Source of the DNA: Klebsormidium nitens
Taxonomy: Eukaryota > Streptophyta > Klebsormidiophyceae > Klebsormidiales > Klebsormidiaceae
Length of the DNA stretch: 64,000 bases
Direction of reading: 5' to 3'
Assembly: GCA_000708835.1 (NCBI GenBank)
Contig: DF236971.1
Coordinates: 62,001 to 126,000, forward strand
The notes under the pieces were generated by a model. The model made no database searches. It was not told the DNA's origin and saw nothing but the letters and a program-made list of their open reading frames with translations. A program made the translations under genes and the position numbers. Positions 22,901-34,000 of the stretch are shown one piece after another. How positions within the stretch are numbered: the first letter of the stretch is position 1; each line of letters opens with the position of its first letter.

Positions 22901-25900
22901 GCAGCGACGACGATGACGTCAGCGCCGAGCCCGGGGGCGGGATGCGCAAGCTGTGGCGCGCCGGCAGCCGGCGGAGCTCACGCAAGAGCGCGAGCAGCCG
23001 GCGCGCGTCGCGGGTCAGCCGGCGATCGAGCAATGCGAGCGAGCTGGCGTCGCAGTCCCGCAGGATCAGCGCGGGGCAAGCGGGCGGGGCTCTTATAAAT
23101 CCTGCGGCGGTGCACGCGGTTGATGCCAGTGTCGGGAAGGGGCCAGCGCGCCGTGGTATGGATGACGCAAGCATTCTGGGGCCCAGAGGAGCGACGAGCC
23201 CAAAAGCAATTGAAGAAGAGAGTGGGACGCCGACTTCCGCCCTGGCTGACGCAAGCAAGGGGCTGGAGACAGACCCTGTGCTGACGTCGGTAAAGGCGCA
23301 AGTCGACTTCGGTTTGGGCATGCTCCAGGTGCTGGTGTCGTTGATTCCGACCAAGGTGAGAAGTGTCATGTGTTGTTAACATCAGCTTGGCAAACGCTTA
23401 AACCCTCGGCCGTGGAACCGCTTAGTATTTACGCTACCCTTGAGAACAAAAAGGGCTCGCAAGCATCTTCGTGCGGTCAAAGTGAAGTTGCTTTTTGCTT
23501 TCTTTCGAGATCCATACTCGTCGATTGTTGAGTTGTGAATTCAAGTCTGCATCTTGGAAGTGTTACCGGCGTCAATGAATCTGCCTGACATCCTTCGCTA
23601 CAATTCCGCACATCTGTGCAGATGTTAACAAATAGCGCTTGTTTCTCGTTTCCTTCCAGGTCCAAAAGGCCGCCGAGGTGCTGGGCTTCGCAGGATTCCG
23701 ATCAGCTGGCCTGGAGCTGCTCGAGAAAGTAGCCGCCGAGCAGAACGAGTGGTCGCAGCTGGCTTCAATGCTGCTTCTATACTGTGAGCATCCATCCAAT
23801 CGTTTTTTTGATTGCGGTTTTCACGACGTATCATCGATTGCCCTTGAATCGATTGCCATTTGCACGAACACAGGCGTGACTTTGTCTTACTACTTTGGCT
23901 TCAAACTGGAGAGCTCTCAGGTTCACCTCGATTGTTGTATTGTGGTGCTTCTCGAAAGGAGCGCCTACTTTTAGTCGCAGACTATTGCCATACCCGTACA
24001 TACTCGTCTAATTAGTCCCTATTCAATCCACCGAGGACTCCCCTCAACATCCTCATGCATGAAGCACTTGGCTGTGGAGTTTAGAAGACAAGAACAAGAA
24101 AACCATAAGCTTTTGGCATTTGAACTTGGAAGGAGGCCGCTTTAGCGCACATGTAAGCGCTTACCCATTCCTCCACATCTGCTAAAAATTCCGTCTCCGC
24201 CGGCCCGCAGACCACACGGTCATCCAGTCGTTCCAGCCGGAGTCCTTCGCGCACGCGCGCGACGCGCGGCGCCTCCTCGCCGCGCTCAAGCAGGCCTGGC
24301 GCGCGGGCGACATGTCCCCGGGCGCGCTCTCCGCGCTGCTCAGCGCGCGGCGGCTGCGCTACGACGGCGAGCTGTCGGACGCCGTCCAGATCCTGGAGGA
24401 GTCGGACGCGAACGACCGGCCAGATTCCGCTCTTCCAGATCGGAACGGAGCAGAGGAAGCAATCAAAGCGGAATCGGAACTAAGCGAACTGAACAAAAAC
24501 GTGCTGTACGAGCTGGGCTGGTGTTACCTCCTTACGGGGCGGTACGGCGACGCCGCGGGCGTGTTTGCGCGCCTCCGGCGCGCGCAGCGGACGCGCGTCG
24601 CGAAAGCGCGCGTCGTTGAAGAGACGCCCGCGGAGGAAAGCGCGAGACCGGCGCTCGCTTCGGAAAGCGAAAGCGCAGGAGAACCGGCGGCAACCGGGGT
24701 GCAAATCGACTTTCTGAGCGATAGCACACCGTCTCCTATGATGGGGAAAGACAGCCCCCTGAATCCGAAGGCTGCCCCCCGGCAGGAGTATTGCGAAATA
24801 GATGGCCCTTGGGGACTTTTCTATCTGTCGCTGGAGGCGGCATGTCGGTGGGAAGCAGGAGAGGAGCAGCACCCGGCGGCGATGAGGCTCATGTCGGAAA
24901 TTGTGGAGTCGGCAGCGCAGAACACTTCGAGGTAAGACCAGATTTATGAATTGCTGGCTGAGTGGACAGACTGATGTAGCTGTGCACACAATCTGCTTCC
25001 TTGACGCGCTAGTGCAGCATTCCTAGTTCCAATGTATGCGAAATTTTCATGGTCTGTCCTAACAATTCATCCGGACTCTTTTATTTGTCGCACCATGGCT
25101 ACGCAAGCAGCTCGCAAGATTGATTACAGCAAGCTTGCAGAACGTAATAAGGATACAGGCAAATCCTAGACTCAGGAACGCGCACTGAAATCTACGGCTC
25201 TTCACAAATTCTGTTCTTCTGGGTAGTTTTTCTACAAACGCAGAAAGCCATTCCCTTACGAAAATGCTACTTGAAACTCAAAACGTCATTGTTATCTAGG
25301 GTGGGTCTCGACGCCAACGACGTTCCTGCAAAGGCCGCGCTCGCGCCCTTCGAAGCCCACTGGCTGCGGCTCGCGCGCGACTTCACGCAGCACCGCGGTG
25401 AAGCGCCGCTCTTCCCGGCGCTCGAGACCGCGGCCCTCTGGAACGGCTTCCAGCAAATGAGCCGCGCAGATCTGGAGAAGCACGTTGAGAAGATCGAGAG
25501 CGTCCTGGGCAGCGGAGAGGTTTCTTGGGGCAACAAGCGGAAGGCGAAACCTGCCGCGGTGGCAGATGGTCAGGGGACGCCCAAGAGCCCCGAGAGCACT
25601 CCCCCGAGCGCCGGAAGCGGAATTGCGCGGCAGATGATAACCGACCTGCTAACGGGCGCCCCGCAAGGAGATCCTGGCGTCAGCGGGGATGTCACTGCGG
25701 AAGAAGTGACGTCAGCACTCTCGGATGAGAGCCTGCAAAGCGCGCCGTCCGTTTCCGCAAGTTCCGCGCCCGCCCCGGTCGCTTCTGAGCGATCGGGGGA
25801 TCAGGAGTACGGGCACAGCTGGTCGATTGAGAGCGAGATGCTGTGCAAGTTCCTGCTCGGGTGCTGCCACAAACACCTGGGGGAGACGGAGAAGGCGTCG

Positions 25901-26497
25901 GACGAGCTGGCGTTTGCAATCTCGGTGGGGCAGAACATTGGCGGGTAAGGGTTACGGCGTTGGCTGCGGGTTTTTCTTCTCTTTAGATATGAGGCATTCG
26001 CACATCTGCCGGGGTTCTGCTTCTGTTTTGGGTCTGGTTCGGCATCTGGCTTCTGAATTCTACTAGCATTCAAGAACTGTAAGCACATCAATGACTTTCT
26101 GTATGCGAAGCAGGATTCCTGCTGGCAGAGGTCTAACCGGTCGACAAGTCGTGGATTTTCAAGGATAGGTTTGGCTCCTAAGCTTCAAGAAGCCAACTCT
26201 CAGGAATTTCGTGCACATTGCTCCTCTATCTGTACCAACATCTGAAGGAATCTCGTAAGATCCTTCGCCAAACATTTGGCATGAACAGAAGGTGACATCT
26301 CGTCATCTTGATGCAGGCACATCGTCCCGTTCGCTTGCTACGAGCTGGGCTCCATGCTTCTACAGTCCGCCGCGACAGCCGAGGAAGGGCTCGTGTATTT
26401 GGAAAAAGCAACGGACTACCCTCCGCACTGTTTCCAGGGCCGTCTCAAGTTCCTAGTCAGCGAAAGGTCGAGAACTTACAAGGAAGAGAAGCGTTAG
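19968..26497 (+). CDS. TTC39/IML2 family tetratricopeptide-repeat protein
   Basis: The IML2/TTC39 family comprises helical TPR proteins; yeast Iml2 is linked to inclusion-body clearance and lipid droplets. Ten exons join in phase to 1230 residues: 19968-20246, 20650-20838, 21047-21220, 21429-21587, 21772-21981, 22345-23355, 23660-23783, 24211-24931, 25300-25944, 26317-26497. Family landmarks appear in order. GTLLMYSGSFDEADEYF is near residue 94. FQAEATLLQGLLQ with ALKLGLGIRKAWNLYQSC is near 280-337. VDFGLGMLQVLVSLIPTK is followed by VLGFAGFRSAGLELLEKV, then YELGWCYLLTGRYGDAAGVF, ETAALWNGF and LGCCHKHLGETEKASDEL, with CYELGSMLLQSAATAEEGL near the C-terminus. A roughly 300-residue low-complexity insert (acidic, then Arg/Ser-rich RRSSRKSASSRRASRVSRRS) interrupts it at about 350-650, making it about twice the usual family length. 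The start is the first in-frame ATG. Confidence 0.88.
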
Positions 26498-27357
26498 GTA
26501 CTGTGTTCAATTCTGCTGATACCTTGTTGCAGATGAATATGGTACATACATATTCTAGATGTATGTAAACAAAAAATACATTTAGAAGGCTTAGAACGGC
26601 TATCCTTTGGGGCTGAATTTGTAATATACTCGGTCTCTGCATAAGGCGGTGACCCGAGGACCCAATGTCTTACCACGTTTCTGCGATTGGAGTCATTAGA
26701 ATAATGCAGATCATGTCATGCATGATCTCATCGTGTTTCCATAATAGTCGTTTTTATGAGTTGCATTATGCATTCTGACCCCATGTCAATGTATTTCAGA
26801 CACCATGCATGCAGCATGCATAAAAGCCAGACGTTTGACTTGTTTCTCCGGTGCTTACGATGCCTCGACATACCATTCCCAAACGTGCTGAGATTTGGTA
26901 ATGTGATGCAATCTTCACCCTTCATAGAAATGAAAGCCTGCATGAATATTCTTCTAGGAGCAGTTGTTGTCAGGTCTTGTCCATTACTGCTTGCATCCTG
27001 GCGCACGTATGGAATATAACAAAAGCTATCACACTATACGGTACATGTCTGGACTTCAGAGAAGACACAGTACTGTACGTGGACCAGCGGGACGTTACAT
27101 TACAGCTAGTACAGCCCCAAAATGAAGGGTCTTCCAAACAATGAACTTTAGCCGACTAACTACTACTCTAACCCCACCGCGACATTCCACGGGGTAAAAT
27201 CGTTCGGTGCATCCAAAGATTTCAATGCACCGGTTCGCTCCTGTTCAAGCACCTCTAACAGCCGGCAACTACGTTGCATAAGAAAGGCTGGGTAATCTTA
27301 TTCTCAAACATTTTTGTTTGATCAAGCTACGAATCATTGCCAGTGGACAAATAGAAG
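26498..27357. other. Convergent 3' intergenic region with RY-type motifs
   Basis: No gene is supported between the 3' ends of the TTC39-like and oleosin-like genes. CATGCATG occurs at 26717-26724 and 26804-26811, with a further CATGCAT at 26815-26821. A short palindromic stretch (ACATACAT...ATGTATGT) lies at about 26544-26566. Confidence 0.5.
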
Positions 27358-29013
27358 CTAGTCCACGCTCCGCTGCCTTACTGCAGAGTCCACGTCGAAC
27401 GCGCCATCCTGCATGTCAACGAGGCTGGGCTTCTTGTACGACCTGCAAGAGAGGGGCAGTAATGATCTGAACTGACGCCCCTATTTTCTAACTCAAGAAA
27501 GGGATCAGAGGCTAGAACTGGGTACGGATTGTCTGATAAGATGAGAATCGAGTCCTTTTTCGGACCAACGTGTCTTCTTGAGGACCCCGATTTGTGAAGG
27601 CATCGTGACTGTCAATGCTGCTTCACCGATTGCGAAGTCGGTCTTGACAGCAGTCCACCACTTTGGTAAGTAAAGAACAAAAAGCACTACTTGAAAGCAC
27701 TACAGCAGCTCTTGCGGAGCGCTCAGGAGCTACGTCTTTTAGTGTCTCAAACATTACCTGAAGAAGTTGTAGGCCCAGTACGCGAAGAACAGGCAGGTTG
27801 CCGCGGCGACCGACAGGCCTGCCAGGATGGGCGGGGTCGCCAGAATCAGTCCCCCGACCGGGATCCAGATGGGGCTCGTGATGGTGGCGATGAAAATGAG
27901 GACCGGGCTGAAGAAGATGAGCAGGCCGCCGCCGATGAAGAGGACAGGGAGACCGATCACCACTGCAATAGGCACAGATGAGAGCATTATGAGAAGCTTA
28001 AGCTCGAGAAACTTAATTGTCCTTTAAAGAACAGCAGGGTGATCTTCTTGGTCTCAATGGTTACTTCGATGATTAGCAGTCGGAAGGCAAACCCTAGAGC
28101 AGGAACTAGGCATTTGAAGAGAGACTGGTTTGAATCTCCAAGACGCTTGATGCATATGCGGAGTTTGCAGTGGTCGGCCAGAAGTTTGGGGGACCGCAGA
28201 TAAAGATGAGGAGCTAGTATTTGCATGCAATCCAAACATGCGAAACGGGCTGAGAGGGAATCAGTCTTCGCGAATAGTGTTGAACAGTCTCTTCTGCAGA
28301 TCCCCGATTTTTGGAAAAGGCCTGTACTGCTCCTCTGATATAGGAATGGAAAACGGACGGAAAATGAATTAAAAGCAGAGAAATTTCGAAAGTGCTTGTC
28401 AGGCCTTATTAGAAGTGTGTGAAATTAACACAATTCAAAAGAGGTAAACCATCCGTAACAAAGGCGGCCTCACAAAAAGCGAGAAGAGCGCCTCCGCCGA
28501 TGGTGAGGATCGTCCCCGCAACTATTATCCTGCAAGGAGGAGAGACGTTGTCGAGCTCTTGGTGGTCAAGATCTGAAGCCAAGAAAGAAAAATAGCCGCT
28601 AGGTCTAGCTCTCTGCGCCAAAGAATTAGCAATCTAGAAAGAAAATTTGGGGTCTTGATCTTCGAGAAGAGAACGTCCTCGCGATTTTTGACGAAGGTAG
28701 CAGATTATTTTTCTGGGCCAAAAAGGAAACGACGTCTGATTCCAAATCCTGACTAATGGCTGCGAACAAAGACAGGCTACGAGGAGCACAATTGAGCCTC
28801 TGGATGTGTGCCTCTTTTTGGCTCAAGTTTACGATTGTGGATCAAGCAGCGAACCTCTTACCTGAACACCCAGATGTCTCTGGGCCTCCACTTCTTGGCG
28901 GTCGGCCCGTTGTCCTTGGGGACGTTCGCCATGGCGCTCGCGTTGGGGAACGATCTCCGCACTTGCAGCACTTTGGCCAACGGCGCTTCCACCTCAATCG
29001 GAGAAGCTTTCAT
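27358..29013 (-). CDS. Oleosin-like lipid-droplet protein
   Basis: Candidate oleosin: a structural protein that inserts a long hydrophobic hairpin into lipid droplets. Read on the - strand, exons 29013-28862, 28529-28474, 27962-27758 and 27442-27358 join in consistent phase to 165 residues. Hydrophilic N-terminus (MKASPIEVEAPLAKVLQVRR...WRPRDIWVFR) to about residue 51; then an almost unbroken hydrophobic stretch of about 80 residues, including LLIFFSPVLIFIA and SPIWIP; then a short polar tail ending RQRSVD. SP-x3-P at the turn resembles the second half of the oleosin proline knot (Px5SPx3P), but the spacing to the preceding proline is longer. Length and polar-hydrophobic-polar plan fit oleosins; no EF hand is seen, which argues against caleosin. 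Another small hairpin membrane protein remains possible. One exon is only 56 bases. Confidence 0.62.
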
Positions 29014-31098
29014 CCGTCAAAAGTTGGAAGCAGGAGAGAAAGCTGGAAGCAGAGGAAAACGTCGGAAGCAGGGGGGAATATGTGGAGGCGGAAAAGAAGG
29101 GTTTCTGAGAGTTGACAGGAATGATGTCAAGTGCGCTCAAGCCGAGGGTAAAAGGCTGCAAGTCGACGGCAGGAACGTTGTTCGTTTTCTCAGCTGTGTG
29201 CCCATGGTTTCTGACCTGACGATGGTCACTTGGCTATGCCTCGATCTCGGGAGTCGTTCTTGACCTCTACAATAGGTGCCATGGCTTACGAGCTTCTAGT
29301 ACAAGAAAAGTACACCAATCAGGGAGCTTGCTGGTCAATCCAGGTCCCAAGCTGACTCGGCAAGTCGATGAAGGGTGCTTCGAGCATATAGTACGTTTCA
29401 GAGATGCATTCAAGTGCTCCGAACTCCATCTCGCAATGGATCTGCAAGAAGAATGGACCTTATAACATGGCAAAACGAATCTCCATAGGAAGAGAAGCAT
29501 TGAACTATCACTAACGAGAAGCAGATACAATGCAATGGACTTTCCCCTCCTGGTCCTTGATACCTTCCGTATCTTGTCTGTGTTGGCGGATTGAATCAAG
29601 GGTGTCCGAACTTGGAGCGTACTGAATTGTTTGCGCACAACGAGGGTACATGTAGTCTTTGGAATATCTGGCAGGACTTCAGCTTCAAAGAGGAAGATCT
29701 CGCTGGTGGCAAATCTAGCGTTTTCTGCATCGAGTCGACCAGACCCCAGGTAGGATCTCGAACTCTTGGTATAATGGGGGTGGCCAACCTCTCAAGATCG
29801 TCCACGGCCCTTTGAAGGCTCCCTTCGAATCTTCAGGATCGAGGTCGAGAGCCTAGAAGGCTTCCGATTCACCAAGGTGGAACGCTTAAAGTTCTACGTT
29901 GAGATGGACTCTGCCTAAGGTACGGTTGGGATTGGTTTGGAGTTCCGTTTGAATACGGAAGCGGAGCATGTCAATTTCAGTTCAGGATGTTGCAAGTATT
30001 GCCTCGGCCACTGAAATCATCTCGATGCAAGTTCTCTAAAGCCAGGTTTGAGATCACACACGTGAGTGTGAGGACTTTATCTAGACCGCTCGATTGGTGG
30101 ATATGTTCTAGCTAGTTGCCAACAAACAATCACAAAGATGACGGAATCACTCCGAACCGTCAGCACTGATTGGAGGACGAGGATCAAAGAGCCGTCCTCG
30201 GGACTATCGTCCATATGGGCCAAGGGCGCGTATAATCGTCATCAGGTTACCGGTATTGCATCGATTGAGGCTGGGCCTTTGAGCCGTACTTGTGGATCTT
30301 CTGCTTGTTCAAATCAGGTCAGCGCTTTTATCGGTCAAAGCCGCGCTAAGCCTTCACCTTGATGAATGCATAGTTGGAGACGTGACGCTGGCAACTTGCT
30401 CGTCTGTGAGCGGATCGAGGCCGAACACAACAACCGAACGCAAGCGCACACCGCACCGCGTGTTCAATGCTTTGATCGATGTCCAAGGTTGGCCAGCCGA
30501 AAGTTCATGTGCAGCTTATAGAAGATCGAGGGATCCATGGCATATCTAATATGTGAGCATGAGCTATATACGTACACTGCGCATGCAGAGCGCATTGCCG
30601 GGCAAATAATCCAATTGAGTTGTCACACTCAAGTGCCATCGTACTAATTGTTCGGGGCGGCCTAATGGAATGATACCACCACATTCCGGCACTCGATGCC
30701 AATGACGCCGGCCAGCTAGCTGCGACCGCATGGCCAGGCTAGCTTATGGTTATAACCATTTTAGGATCCGAGCAAGCTAGCAAGACTTAGAGAAGTCTTA
30801 GGTTGACTCCGCAGCCGACGGTGCTCAGTGCATGAATACCATGCAGCCGCCCGGTGAATCACATTGCTAGCTCTCGGAACAATGTCTTAGGCGGGGGAGA
30901 GGTTACATCAATGCTACTCTCGACCATGCATCTGTGCCGGGTATTATGTAGTTTTACATGTCACTGGAGCGACGTTGTGAGAGATTGTTAAGCCGCTGCC
31001 GTGTTCATATGTATGTATTTGTGACGAGTATTCAGGTTACAGTATGACAAGCAAAATCGTCTGTAAAAAAAAAAACTCTCCAATAAGCTAGCCTACTG
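29014..31098. other. Intergenic region upstream of the oleosin-like gene
   Basis: About 2 kb between the 3' end of the flippase gene and the start of the oleosin-like gene, both on the - strand. No gene is supported. An ACACGTG (ABRE/G-box-like) word lies at about 30058-30065, and CATGCA words lie near 30582, 30839 and 30926. These are suggestive of plant-type seed or stress elements but could be chance. A poly-A run sits near 31063-31075. Confidence 0.4.
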
Positions 31099-34000
31099 TC
31101 ACCTATACGGCTGCATCTCCACGATCCCGTCCCCCCGAAGCTCTCCATTCCTCTCATACCCATTACCCGCAACCTCTTCCTCCAAAGCGCCCATGCTTTC
31201 AAGCCGCCCGTTACTCGACCGCTGACTCGTCAACGACCCATTCGGCAAAACGATTTTCTTCATTTTCGGCGCCGGCGAGTGCATTTGCCGCAGCTCGAAC
31301 GACCGTTGCTGCTCGAACGACTGCCGTTTCAGTCCGAGCAAAGACGAGCCGAACCGGCCCCGAGACTGCGGCCGCGCCGGCGGGGCCTCCTCCGCTTCGG
31401 GGGACAGCTGGGGCGCAGCCAGTTTGCCCCTCCGGGCCTTGTGGGCGATCTCCTGCACGATGTTGGTGTCCTCGGGGCGCCGCATCCTGGGAGATAACCA
31501 TAGGCGCTGATCAGCAAAGGTCAAAAACGAATTCTCCGACTAAAAACGTTACCTTAAGATGTAGGAGACAGGTGCTCGAGACTAAAAGAACCACAATAAT
31601 CTAGTCAAGCCCTGCTGATGACGAGAGCAAGCTCCAATCGGGGCCTAATCTTGGAGCGGGTCTGCTGCTGTGTTTCCCGCGAGCTCCGACACCAAAACCT
31701 TGCTGAATCGGCTCAACAAAGGTCCAGCAACCGTGGCGCTGCAACCCCGCCGCGCCAACGAACAGCAAGGTGACACTTTACAACCAGCAAACATCGACAT
31801 TTCATCGTCTCGTGCCTTCTAAGGATCACGCCCTCTCGACAATCTGATCAGCACCGAGCTCAGGAAGCTGCACAATGCAAAAGCTGCACCAGTGAGCGAA
31901 AGCACCAAGACGTCAGATCCCGGATTTGATAACCGCTCTAGCCTAAACCTTCAGATGGCCTAATGAAACGCCCGATCACTCACCAGATATAACTCCGCGT
32001 TGCAAAGTCTGGCAGTAGCGCCGCAACGGTCAGCAGCAGGACCATTACGTAGAATGACGGCGCCTTAGCGACGATTCCCTGGAAGATGCCGTAGCCCTCG
32101 CCGGACCAGGCGACGGGGAACGCGCTGAGAACTAGAAGGAAGAGAATGTAGACGATGATGGAGCCCCAGATGGCCAGGTGGTGGATCCACGTCCAGTACT
32201 GGATGATGGCCGCGAGCTGCAGGTTGGCGATAACCACCACCGCGGTAAACCTGGGTTTAAGGAAGGGAAGATGGTGGTTAGAAGAGGGAAATTGGGACTT
32301 TTCACAACTTGAAGTTCGAAACGAAGGTGATGTCAGAACTCAGTATCAGATGATGACCGCAAGCGGATGTGGCAATCAAACACCGCCGCAGTAAACCTGG
32401 GTTAACTAAGGGTGGAACGGTGATCAGAGGAAGGGATGTGGGACTTGACGCTAGACGAACTTTGTAAACGAGACAAGTCGAAAGGTGACGTTACGTCCAA
32501 TGCTGGATAAGGACCGCAGGCTGGAATATGGCGATGACTACCCGGCGCTAGACCTGGGTTAAGGAAACCGTTGAAGGGTGATTGGAAAAAGGTGCATAGT
32601 ATTTTAGGGTACGTGAAAGAGACGAAAGAGAAGGTGACGTCGCGTCCAACACTGGATGATAACCGCGAGCTGGAGGTTGGCGTTGATTACAACCGCGATA
32701 AAGCTGAAGGGGAGGGGCCTGCTAACCAAGGCAGTAAAGGAACGGTCTTACGCGATGCGAAATGACTCTTATTTTTAGATTGCAAGGATCTTTGTCCAGT
32801 ACTGGACAGAGACCGCCGGCTGTTGATTGTCACTTATCAGCACTGCCGAAAATTTGGGTTGACTTTTGGACAACTCGCTGTGCAAAACAAGTCTCGGCTT
32901 CGACAGCAAGTAACAAAGGAGATAGGTGCAGATAGCGTTGAGGAGTCAAGGAGCATCGGGCGGCCAGCTGCGCTGGCTTGAGCAGCGCTAAGATGCTTAG
33001 GGCTGGCAAAACAAATCTGGCTGGGATCAGCTTAAGGCTCCAAGGACAGATCCGGAGGGGACGGCAAGGCTCGTAGAGCATAACATCGAAAAAGAGCCCG
33101 ATTGACGGCTTTGATTGAACACCTGGTGACACCACCGCAAACTCTGCGTAAGCCCTCGGAAAGCACACGACTTAGGGAAGCTTCAAGCGTGTCTCCAGCG
33201 CTCAAAAGTGCATCATTAGTTATTTAGACGGCAACCCTCTGTACTCCTTGTGGAGATCTGGACAGTGAGAAAGGAAAAGCCGTAACCCTAGAATCTTAAA
33301 AAGCCTCCTGAAAAGCTCAAGAAAGGAGCCGCTCACAGTGTGGTGCCCTCCGCGTACAGGTCCATTATCTTCCCGTCGCTCATGTTGGCTTGCAGCCGGT
33401 AGTAGCCCAATGCGAGCCAGAACACGATTATGGCCTGCGGAAATGGAGCGCCAGCTTAGTCCGCGAGTAACGTGCTCCCGACTTCTTCGGAAGGTTGGTC
33501 GGTGAGAGGATAGAGGGCGCTGAGGAGATGTTTGCAAACAAGACGGGAAACTGGTCGAGTGAGCCAGTAGGTTCTTAGAAGCATCCGCCGGAAAGAGGTC
33601 TGCCCCTCCGTTGTATCAGAGGAGTACGTTTACGTTTGGATACCAAAATCAGTCACGACAGGAGACTGGAGAAAAGGGGAAAGCGGTCAACGAAACGCCA
33701 GCGTTCATTCCTAAAGTACTATGCGAACGAAACTCTTCGGCCGCTGCTTCGAGTAACGGAGAGCTGAGAAGGAAAGGTAATCATCTTGGTGGCAGTATAA
33801 CATTAAGAAAGAATATAGCTGCTTACCGATGGCGTTTACATAATCGAATTGATATGGAAAAATTAGTTATTGTAAATTGGATAAAATTTCAATTGATGAC
33901 TATAAAAAGTTAATCCTTTTTGCTTTGCGACGAGGATATTCCTTTTGTCATCGAATTCAAACCAAGAAGTCGGGTACATTAAGAAGACTTTCAACGACAC

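Noticed and set aside
22461-23369. 302-codon open frame on the - strand
   Set aside because: It is the antisense shadow of the GC-rich, low-complexity exon 6 of the TTC39-like gene, whose + strand frame joins in phase with its neighbours and carries family motifs at its end.
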